From NCBI GenBank assembly GCA_951394405.1, contig OX596343.1:806001-870000 (forward strand): a stretch of 64,000 nucleotides of DNA, given 5' to 3'. Made by a program: the position numbers and the translations under genes. Shown piece by piece: positions 35,962-46,100 of this stretch (positions are counted from its first letter, which is position 1; each line of letters starts with the position of its first letter). The DNA is from Coprinellus micaceus. Its lineage: Eukaryota; Basidiomycota; Agaricomycetes; Agaricales; Psathyrellaceae. The notes beneath the pieces were generated by a model that had not been told where the DNA came from, searched no databases, and saw nothing but the letters and a program-made list of their open reading frames with translations.

Positions 35962-38960
35962 TCACTTCTCCCCCGCATACGTCCCAATATGCGCATAATA
36001 ACCCGCATCCTTCCTCCCCCCTTCTCCCTGCCCCCGTCCACCCCCACTACCCCCATAATACGGCCCCCCTGCACCTGCACTCGCACCATGAGCCTGAGCC
36101 TGCACTTGCTGCGAATACCACGACTGCTGCTGGGGCGTCTGGCCCCTCGACGACGAACCCGCCCCTCCAGTCGACGACGGGCTGCTCCCCGCGCTGCTCG
36201 CCCCGCTCGGTGGGGTCGGGTACGCGTTCGCGCCCCCTGCCCCCGTCCCTGTTCCGGCTGCGGGTCGGGTTGAGGTGGGGGCTGTGGTGTTGGAGGGGTA
36301 CCCTGTGTTGGTGTACTGCTGTGATGCGGAAGTAGATGAGGAGGAGGCGGGGTTGTAAGGCGACGAAGAGGACGAGTGGGACTGGGAGTGTGAGTGTGAG
36401 TGGGGTTGGTGTGGGGCGTAGTGAGCCGGGGGTGGGGCGGTCCTATAATCCCTCGAATCCGACCTCTCCCTCTCCCTCTCCCGATCTCTCCCCTCCCCAC
36501 TCCTACTATAGTCGCGGGAGTCCGAACGCTCGCGATCCCTCTCAAAGCTCCCCCGCTCGCCCCGGTCGACACTCGCCCTCCTCCCGGGCAGTCCAGCCGA
36601 GTGGGGCGGGGTCTGGTAGCCTGGTCCGTACGCACCGCTATCCCCCCCTCTCTCTCGTTCTCGTTCTCGTCCTCGTTGTCGCTCCCTCCCACCATACGCC
36701 CCGCTCTCCCTCGCGTAACCACCCGCATACGGGTCCCTCCCATACGGGCTACTCCCCGACGCAACGTTGTGACCATACCCCTGCCCTCCCTGGGACTGAA
36801 CCCCCTGCCCAGAATAATGACTCGCATACGTCTCCGCAAGCCTCTCCCTCGCCTCCCCGCTCATAGCATGCGGGAACGGGCCCGAGGTGTTCGGCGGGGG
36901 CGGGGGGCTCTTCGCTCCTGCTGCCGGTTGGCCGTAGGGTCCTGCCGTTCCGCCTCCTCCTGGTTGGCTGTAGGGTGTACTTCCCCCGGTGGGTGCTGGG
37001 TGACCGTATGGTGCGCTTGTACTTCCTCCTGGTTGGCCGTATGGTGCGTTCCCCCCGGTGGGAATGACGGTGTAGTTCATCCCTCCCGCTCCTGCGGTGC
37101 TGGGGTACGTCCCGGCTTTGACGGGGGTGGTGTACGCCGCCGCCGACGTCGTTGGACCGTACGGAGAACTGGAGGAAGAGCTGGGGAACGTCCGAGCGTG
37201 GTGAGGTTGGTGTCCTTGGTGTGCTTGACTTCCCTGGTGCCCCTGATTTCCCTGGTGCCCTTGACTTCCCTGATGACCCTGACTTCCTTGATGAGACTGA
37301 TGATGACCCTGGTGAATAGCAGGCATCCCATACGCAGGCGGCGGCGTCTCCAGACTCGCGGCGGCGGCGCGCGTGGGCGAGGGCTGGCGCGAGTTTGGGC
37401 GGCTGCGGAGGGGTTGTGGGGGGATGATCGTGTGAGGGTTGGGGTCGAGGGTGTCGTGGGAGGGGTGGCGGTACTGGTCTGAGGAAGAGGAAGAAGTTAT
37501 GTCCTGGGAGGGACGACGAGAGGAGGACGAGGATGATGTGAAGGGATCGGAGGAGGGGTCGGTGGAGTGCGAGGATGACCGCCGGGACGCTGCGTAGGCG
37601 CTTGCGCTGCTCGTTCCTCCCCCTCCTTGACCTTGACCTTGACCTTGACCTTGTACCTGTTGACCTCCACTCTGTCCGTGACCGTGCGCGCCTTGCTGCC
37701 CGTGACTTCCCGGACCAGTTGGCTGTAAGTAGCCGTCGAGTTGGACAGCGTCGAGCTCCCTGAGCTGGATGAGTACGAGTTTTGCCGCGATTGGGTGGGG
37801 TGGTCGGTTCCAGATGTGGACGAGTACGAGTTTCGACACGAGTGGTCGGAGAAGGTCGACCCCCTCGAATGACCCCCACCGACGACGACGGGTTCGACAC
37901 TGCCTTCCCTCGAATACGACTGCTGCTGAGATTGAGATTGAGACGAAGATTGTTGGAGACGCGCGCTGGACGTGACCTTGGGTGTTTGGGTGATGACGAG
38001 GGGCCTGAGGACGCCGATGTCGTCTGGTCTGGGTGGGCTTGGGTTGAGGTAGCTGGTTGGGTTGGAGTAGGAGGATATGGGGTAGGAGGATATGGGGTAG
38101 GATGAAGACGGGGAGGATGAGAGGGAGGACGGGCGCCATGGGATGGGGAGTAGGAGGATGATTTGCCGGAGTATTGGAGAAAAAGGACTGGGGTATGCTT
38201 GCGTTTCGGGTTAGGGGGTTGCGTGTTGGTGTGCTCCGACTTTGGTGTTGTTGGGTGTAGGAGGAAGATAAAGAGGAGGGGTGTGGAACCGGAGGCGGAG
38301 GGGTAGTGCTCGGGCGTGCGGATGATGGCGAGGGAGAGGGGCGTGTGGGGTGGGGGGATGTTGCTCTCCCGCCTCCACCTTGGCCGACTTCTCGCCGATC
38401 TCGATCTCGATCTCGACCTCCTCCGATGTTGTTAGAGCGTTGAGGCGTTGAATAGGAACCGGAGGGGATGACGGGGACGGAGTAGGATTTCCCCACTGGT
38501 GCACGAGATGTCGGTGGGGGTAGAAGTGCGCGGTCTGGACCTCGACAGGGACTTGCGTCTGCGTCTCCACCTCCTTCAGAGTCGGTGCTTCCTTCGTTGG
38601 AGTAATCTTGGTCTGAGCCTGAGCCGGCGGAGGCCGCGAGAGGAGGTGCGGGATGTCAAATGAGATGGGCGATCGGGAGGTTGAGTGAGGTTGTGGGTAA
38701 GATTGGGGAGGGGGAGGGGGAGGGTTATAAGGCGGGGGGGCCGGTTCACCATGTTCGTGCTCGTCGTTCCCGCCAAGTCCCTCTTCTCCTCATCCTTCGC
38801 ATTGACATTCCCTTCTCCATCCTCGCCATCCCTGTCGAAAGACGCAGTCCAGATCCATGGCGTCCTGCAGGTGCGCTCCCGTCCTGGCCGTAGACGATGT
38901 CGTCGATGTACTCTGAGGCGCTGGCGTTGTCAGCGGTGGCAAGGCGAGAAAGGTCGAATT
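35962..38960 (-). pseudogene. Truncated duplicate 2 of the Pro/Ser-rich gene (long open frame kept)
   Basis: An open frame of about 840 codons (38496-35962) matches the C-terminal two thirds of the protein at 43190-47596. It includes SGEARERLAETYASHYSGQG, GYQTPPHSAGLPGRRASVD, SFERDRERSDSRDYSRSG and the tail DAGYYAHIGTYAGEK. Between about 38500 and 38960 further homology continues in other frames and ends near the parent's codon for GTPWIWT. The N-terminal 190 residues and the promoter are absent, and the frame has no ATG at its head. It has lost several parent segments (for example the GQGGQGGQGG run). It could still make a protein if transcribed, but I treat it as a truncated duplicate. Confidence 0.65.
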
Positions 38961-39680
38961 GTTGTGGGAAATCAACAAATGTGGGGGAATTATTACATAA
39001 ATGTTACTAATTAGGTTCGTATACGGAGCGCGGGTTTGCTTGACTTGGCCCTGCTCTCACTCTTGGTCCGACCTTCAACACGAAGAGATTAGCCCAAGGG
39101 GTGTCGCCGATTCAGATCTGGCAAGGTATTGATGTGGATTCGACCCTGAACCGGAAGTTTCCGAACAGCGGCATTCCAGCGGCCGTCGACCTGGCATGGT
39201 TGAGGCCATCAATCCCGCCCTCATGCCGTCCACTGCCGCCTGCCAGTGCTGCCCAACTATGAAGGTTCCAAAGGCTTGCCGAGCGCAGTAGATAGGCGCA
39301 AAGGCATTCCAACACCTATTACATTGCTATTGGACATTCTTGGATGCTTTTGAGTTTCAATACGCACTACGAATGAGTGCGCAGATTTCACCTGACATCG
39401 GAGAGGGTAGCGAGCGACTTGCTTGGTCCTGAGGGGATCCTTGGTGCACCATTAACTTGCCATTTCCGACTTCATCCTATCTGGAGTGAATTCCTCTCCC
39501 TATACTACGAGGGGGAGACTCAGACTGCGAGTCAATGAAGGTGCTGAGGATGGTCCCGTTTGATGCTCAACCGGCAATTGCCTTGAATCGCCCTCCATGC
39601 CGCTTGAGCGTCGTTCCGAGCAGCCATCACATCAGTATCAAATTTCCTTCTATAGGCAATTCGCACGACCCCCCCTCCCA
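38961..39680. other. Repeat-derived spacer
   Basis: Opens with the left end of block R1 (ATTACATAAATGTTACTAAT, then GGAGCGCGGGTTTGCTTGAC), which then breaks off near 39075. A 35-40 bp word around 39095-39130 (GCCGATTCAGATCTGGCAAG) recurs at 40585-40622. No gene is supported. Confidence 0.5.
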
Positions 39681-40070
39681 GGCTGTACAAATGGCCGCAA
39701 GGTGTTTAGGTGCGGTCAAGACAGGGCTTCATTCAGGGTAGTAACCGCAATGCTACGCACTTAGCAGAATAGTGGCGCCTATTTGACACCTTTTGCTGTG
39801 AGAGGTTGGGATAGGACAGCACCGCCTACGTCAGGTCGCCCATGCAGATTGCGCAAAAATCACACCTTGGGACCATCTCAATTCACCAATCCAGCCCGTT
39901 ATGACTTCCGTGAAGCAGAGAATAGAATATGGTTGAGGTAAGTGGGGTAGGCTTGGCAAAACGTGTATTGTAAGGTATATTATGCTCGGTAAGCTGTTCT
40001 GACACGCGATTACGGCCAGGAGTGGGTCACGCACGGACGGGCGCTTAATTTCCGGGGTGGCCGACCACCC
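39681..40070 (-). repeat. Repeat block R1, inverted copy
   Basis: Reverse complement of about 33145-33535: here the order runs CTGTACAAATGGCCGC, CAATGCTA near 39750, TTTGACACCTTTTGCTGTGAG, CCAAGGTGTGATT on the other strand, and finally CGGGTGGCC-like words at 40060. Together with the direct copies it marks an inversion next to mini-gene H. Confidence 0.75.
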
Positions 40071-40759
40071 CTTCACCTGCTAGCACTTCCCGGCACTTGC
40101 TCTCTCGCTCGAATCTCCATTGGTCGTAATTAAATGGTATTTCATGAGTTCAATGGAGGTCGAGCAGCCGAGGAGTGACTAGCACACAGAGCCGCGCTCT
40201 GCCCCTCGAGGCGAACGCGCCGATTCTGCCAGCTTTCTGCCCATCGAGGCGAACGCGTCTGGCCGCACGTGCTACGCACGACCCCCTGATATCATTGGTG
40301 TCCTCAGGTAAGGTGAGACTCATCTCTCTTTCCCTCGAACAGTCACGACGAGGCGAAATCTCGCGCTACCCGCCCACCACTCCCCTTTCAATTATGAGCC
40401 CACTATAATACTGTTTGTAGCACTACCTCGTGTACAAATAGATCTCCGAGGATGAGCTGCCCCTCGAGGCGCCCATCCATCACCTGCTAGCACTTCCCGG
40501 CACTTGCTCTCTCGCTCGAATCTCCATTGGAAACATGGTAAGGGACTTGTGTGTCGAGTTCATATGAATGGACGGCTAATCCAAGGGGTGTCAGCGATTC
40601 AGATCTGGCAAGGTATTGATGTCATATGGAGCCTCGTGTAGAAAACGTGCTACACAGCCTTTGTCTCGGAAAACATATGAACCCAGGCTGCCCCCCGCAA
40701 GGACACAGGCTCCAGGATCCGCAAATTTCCCTTCCCACGCCCACCTGAAGGTTGGCGAG
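40071..40759. other. Spacer with a 50-bp direct repeat
   Basis: The stretch starting CACCTGCTAGCACTTCCCGG (about 40075-40122) recurs at about 40481-40530. The last 140 bases (from 40620) match the region just upstream of mini-gene F, including the CGTGTAGAAAACGTGCTACA word. The TATA-like ATAAAAA of copy F is here ATATGAA. Confidence 0.55.
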
Positions 40760-41146
40760 ATGTTGGAGGAGGATGGGAGTGACCCCTACCGGGGTGGCGG
40801 CGGACAAGGTGAGTCGCTACTGCCATTTGAGGATTCGATACTGACGACCTCCGACCAGGGAGCTCGCATTTCTTTAGCGAGGCTTCCAACGTAAACATGT
40901 CCAAGATGAGCAACGTGCACTCTGGCTGCGATGCTACCACAAACTATTTCGACGGAGGAACCCACCACCACCACCACCACCACCACTACCCTCAGTGCAA
41001 CCACAACCCGGTGTGCATCTCCTCGTGCTGCTTCCTGCAAGCGACACTTACCGTTTCTCTTACTGAATTCCTAGGTCATCACCTTCGCCGCAGGAGCCGC
41101 AGGAGCCAGTTTATTTGGGGCCCAGGCCACAACTGATGTGATTTAA
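40760..41146 (+). CDS. Mini-gene family copy H (90 aa, damaged tail)
   Basis: Exons 40760-40808, 40859-41010 and 41075-41146. Exon 1 (MLEEDGSDPYRGGGGQ) and exon 2 (HFFSEASNVNMSKMSNVHSG, then CDATTNYFDGG and an eight-His run) are close to copy F, so F and H are recent duplicates. In exon 3 the tail is shortened (VITFAAGAAGASLFGA), and a one-base loss removes the PGH end; the frame then stops at an ATTTAA word. The promoter TATA-like word is altered. Probably a decaying copy. Confidence 0.55.
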
Positions 41147-41279
41147 GGTCCTCGTCGTGCGGCTCGGGTTTCCGTCTGTGTCTGCGTGTCGATGTGACTG
41201 GGGCGCGGTGTTGCAGGCCATCGCTTCCCGACTTCGTTTCTGCTTGTGTCCCTGGGGGTCTCGATCCCACTTCTTCCCG

Positions 41280-41330
41280 AAACAAAACAAAACAAAACAA
41301 AACAAAACAAAAAACAAAACAAAAAAGAGC
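41280..41330 (+). repeat. AAAAC-type microsatellite
   Basis: Tandem AAAAC units with minor interruptions lie at the end of the downstream block of mini-gene H. The corresponding place after copy F has a shorter A/C-rich run, so the array expanded after duplication. Confidence 0.85.
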
Positions 41331-42709
41331 CAAAAAAAGGTTCCCGTCTCGCGCCTCGTTCCATCGCCTGCATTATAGAAGATTTTGCGTTATATATTCT
41401 CTAAAACTCCTGTACTTGGGCCCCAGTCACCAACCTAACCCCGATTACTCGAGACGACTCGGATGGCCTCCGGATGCCCAAATTCCCCCCGATTTGCTCA
41501 CGGGAATATTCGCCAGTACTCGGTAGGATAGGGGCTAATATAATACCATTATACCGTACAATAAACGGGCACCAATTTAAGTATACCATACACTACACAC
41601 CCGCCCGCCCGCCTACGCGGCAAAGTCACTGCGAGATGTCGAGAGGCACTGAAGGAGGTACTCACCGAGACGATGCGCAGCCACTGAAGAGGTGCCCAGA
41701 AGAATGGCACAGCCCTGCTGGACGGGTGCAGCAAGGTCAAAGGAACACCCTGAAGAAAGGTAAAGCAATGTCAGAAGGGGTGAGCACGGCGAAGGGATGA
41801 TGGAGGCGCACCTGTTATATGTCACGACATGTGACGAACGCGTTCAAGGTTCCCGCCAAGCAGCATCTTGGGACCTATGCGTCCAACGACCCACACCTTT
41901 GAGCGAGAGCGGGTAGTCGACCCAAAGTCGACCCTCAGAGTCACATTGAGTGCAGGTTGGCGACGAAAGGGAACTACGACTCACCTGAGTGCCCCAGCCG
42001 TCCATCTGGCTATCATCCTCCGCCCTCCGGCTCCCTGTACTGCCCACATCTCCTTCGGTCGTTCTTGTGCAATTCTGTTCCATCAGTCGCCTTCTTCGTA
42101 GCAAGAAACGTCAGTAAGATGGTTCTTACACTTGGCGGGGCGGTGGTCGGGGGGCAGTCGGCGCACACCCTGATCATGGTGGTGGTACGGGGGGAAGGGA
42201 CTTGGAGCTCGGAGAACAAAGTCACAACGAAGTCATGCATATATGCATAGCCTTTAGAATATAAAACAATAAATTATTGCGTTCTGGGATATCATTACAT
42301 AGCGCCAACACGGCGTTGCGAGGAGCCGAGGTGACTGAGGCCTGAGGATGATTGGGCATTGAGCAAAATGAGGGGAAGCGCCTGCGGACTCCTGTGGATT
42401 ATTGGAGGTCCACGTTTGTCTACTGGGGACTACTGGTGAATTGTTCCCGCCATGTCGGGTTTCACTGGGCTTACTGGCACTATTGGTATCAGAATTGTTC
42501 TTGTATTTATGTTTTATGTAAACCCATATCTGCGCCGCCCAGCGTCGTAATTCAATTTCAAGCGGTCACGAATTCGCAAATCAACGGAGAACGAAGGTCT
42601 GTAGGTCGGACAAAACCCTTGCTTCAGTCCAGCGTAGCCGGATTTCTTCGATTGATATCCCTTGTGAATCCAACGACGTGGGGTAGTGGCGAGACAACGA
42701 GTGCTACAG
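41331..42709. other. Spacer, no gene supported
   Basis: Short open frames on both strands (for example 41474-41800 and 41844-42250) show no domain and no splice logic. No repeat was recognised. Confidence 0.35.
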
Positions 42710-43189
42710 ATACAAGGGATCGATGCATAGTGGTATAGATGGATGCCTGAATTAAATACAGTGGGGAATCTGGTATGGTATGGTATGGTACAGTGAACGG
42801 ATCGATGAGGTATATATAAAGAGGATGCGGGAGAGAGGCGAGAGATGCGAACTGAGAAGGGTATACAACAAGAAAGGGACACTGGGCAGATGTCGGTGAG
42901 AGGCTGAGAAAATAAGAAAAGTGAAGAGCTATGGTATGGTATGCATGGTATGTAACGTGGATGAGCGTAGTGGGCATGGATAGGGTCATGGAACAGATAA
43001 TAAATAACATGGTATGGTATGGTATAACAATGATGACGATGGCGAGAAGGGTATGGGCATGAGCGTGACGAAACATGAGCACGAACGACCAGGTTCGCGA
43101 GAGAACGGGCTCGAAACAGACAAGCAAAAAGAACAGAAAAAGCAAAAAACAACACACCACCTCGTAAAACTTCAACTCACAAAACTCAC
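42710..43189 (-). repeat. 3' flank of the intact Pro/Ser-rich gene (source of duplicated flanks)
   Basis: Sequence downstream of the stop at 43190, recurring at 30880-31331 and 35462-35961. It presumably holds the 3' UTR and polyadenylation signals, since it moved together with the coding end each time. Confidence 0.6.
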
Positions 43190-46100
43190 TCACTTCTCCC
43201 CCGCATACGTCCCAATATGCGCATAATAACCCGGATCCTTCCTCCCCCCTCCCTCTCCCTGCCCCCGTCCACCACTCCCACTGCCCCCATAATACGGCCC
43301 TGCACCCGCACCCGCACCACTACCCTGAGTCTGAGTCTGAGCCTGCACCTGCTGCGAATACCACGACTGCTGCTGGGGAGTCTGCCCCCTCGACGACGAG
43401 CCCGCCCCTCCAGCTGACGACGGGCTACTCCCCGCGCTGCTCGCCCCGCTGGGTGGGGTCGGGTACGCGCTCGCGCCTCCGGTCCCTGTCCCTGCTGGGC
43501 GGGTTGAGGTGGGGGCGGCGGTGTTGGAGGGGTACCCCGTGTTGACGTACTGCTGTGATGCGGAAGTAGATGAGGAGGAGGCGGGGTTGTATGGAGACGA
43601 AGAGGACGAGTGGGAGTGAGAGTGAGGTTGGTGCCCCGCATAGTGAGCTGGAGGTGGGACGGTCCTATAGTCCCTCGAATCCGACCTATCTCTATCCCTC
43701 TCCCGGTCTCTCCCCTCCCCACTCCTACTATAGTCACGGGAGTCCGAACGCTCACGATCCCGCTCAAAGCTCCCCCTCTCGCCGCGGTCGACACTCGCCC
43801 TCCTCCCTGGGAGTCCGGCAGAGTGCGGTGGGGTCTGGTATCCTGGTCCATACGCACCGGTATCCCTCTCACGCTCGCGCTCCCGCCCACCATACGCCCC
43901 GCCCTCCCTCGAATAACCACCCGCATACGGGTCCCTCCCATACGGACTACTCCCCGAAGCAACATTTTGCCCATACCCCTGCCCTTGACCTCCTTGCCCT
44001 CCTTGACCTCCTTGACCCCCCTGCCCAGAATAATGACTCGCATACGTCTCCGCAAGCCGCTCCCTCGCCTCCCCGCTCATCCCATGCGGGAACGGGCCCG
44101 AGGTGTTCGGTGGGGGCGGGGGGCTCTTCGCTCCTGCCGGTTGGCCGTAGGGTCCTCCTGGTTGGCTGTATGGTGCGTTTCCCCCGGTGGGTGCTGGGTG
44201 ACCGTATGGTGTACTTGTACTGCCGCCTGGTTGGCCGTATGGTGCGTTCCCCCCGGTGGGAACGACGGTGTAGTTCATCCCTCCGCCTGCAGTACTTGGG
44301 TAGGTCCCGGCTTTGACGGGCGTGGTGTACGCCGCCGACGACGTCGTTGGACCGTACGGAGAACTGGAGGAGGAAGTGGGGAATGTCCGAGCGTGGTGCG
44401 GCTGGTGTCCTTGGTGTCCTTGACTTCCCTGACTTCCCTGGTGCCCTTGACCTTGAATCCCCTGATGCGCCTGATGACCCTGGTGACCCTGGTGAACAGC
44501 AGGCACCCCATACGCAGGCGGCGGCGTCTCCATACTCGCGGCGGCGGCGCGCGTGGGCGAGGGCTGGCGCGAGTTCGGGCGGCTGCGGAGGGGCTGTGGG
44601 GGGATGGTCGTGTAGGGGTTGTTGGGGTTGGGGTTGGGGGTGGGGTCGAGGGTGTCGTGCGAGGGACGGCGGTAGGGGTCCGAGGAGGAAGTGGAAGAGG
44701 GGGTGTCTTGGGAGGGACGACGAGAGGAGGACGAGGAGGTGGTGAAGGGATCGGAGGAGGGGTCGGTGGAGTGCGAAGAGGACCGTCGGGAGTATGGGTC
44801 GGAGGTGGAGGAAGGGGGGTCGGTGGAGGAGTGGGAAGAGGATCGGCGGGAGGCTGCGTAGGCGCTTGCGCTGCTTGTCCCTCCTCCTTGTTGTTGACTT
44901 TGAGCTTGTCCTCCGCTTTGTCCGTGACCTTGACCGTGACTTCCCAAACTACCCCCAGCTCCGGAAACTGGGGGTACGTACCCCCCGGGATACCCACTCC
45001 CCGACGACGTTGAGCCGATTTGGGGAAAGGAGGATGTACGATGGGTAGTGGAGGAAGAGTTCTCGGGGATGGTGGAGAGTACGGCTGGCATGCTTCCGTG
45101 TCTGCCTACCGGTGCTTGGGGTGCTTGACTTCCTTGGCCTACTCCTCCTACCCCTCCTACCCCTCCTCCGGCGAGTTGACTGGGTCCAGGTTGAGTGTAA
45201 GGAGCACTTTGGGGGTAGTGCTGAGCTGACGGGGTGGGGTATTGCGAAGAGGAAGGATGCGAAGAGGGGTGTTGTTGAGGCGTCCCAGCCGGACTTGTAT
45301 GGTAACTCGGGGGATTGGACAGGGGCGTTCCTTCCCGTTCTCCTCGTTCCCTTTCCCTGTGCCGTTCGACGTCTCGGGGTACATAAGGAGGTTGAGTGTC
45401 TCGAGGAACGTAAGGAGGTTGACCGTACGTCGCTGTGGAGTTGGAGAGGGTGGAGGAGCCCGAGGAGGAGGAGTAGGAGTTTTGCCGCGATTGGGTGGGG
45501 TGGTCGGGTCCGGACGTGGATGATGAGTAGGAGTTTTGTCGATCGTTGGAGGAGGAGGAGTAGGAGTTTTGACGCGAGTGGTCGGAGAACGTCGAGCTTC
45601 TCGAGTGGGAGTGTCCGACGGGTTCGACGCTGCCTTCCCTCGATTGAGATTGAGATTGGGATTGGGATTGGGATTGAGATGAAGAGTGTTGGAGACGCGC
45701 GCTGGACGTGACCTTTGGCGTTTGGGTGATGACGAGGGGGCTGAGGACGCCGATGTCGTCTGGTCTGGGTGGGTTTGGGTTGAGGTAGGTGCCTGGCGCT
45801 TGTCCCGTTGAGTTGGATGAAGACGAAGCGGGGTTGGGGTAAGAGGAGGACGATGAGGGAGGGTAAGGAGATGAAGATGAAGAGGGAGGGTAGGCAAGAG
45901 AAGACGAAGGAGGCCGGGGAGGGGAGTAAGACGAGGGTTCGTCCGAGTATTGCGATACGCCGCTTATGGAGCGTTCCATTCCTTGTGCGCTTACTTGTTG
46001 CGAGGGGGGGAGGGAGAAAGAGGACGGAGGCATGCTTGCGTTCCGTGTGAGGGGGTTGCGCGTCGGTGTGCTTCCATTTCCACTTGCATTTCCACTAATT

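Noticed and set aside
41079..41373. Phe/Cys/Leu-rich minus-strand frame resembling a membrane protein (FCFVLFCFVLF)
   Set aside because: It is the translation of an AAAAC microsatellite, not a membrane segment.
43186..44055. 289-codon minus-strand frame and long plus-strand frames (43610-45013) inside the large gene
   Set aside because: Alternate-frame shadows of low-complexity coding sequence; their repeats mirror the real frame.
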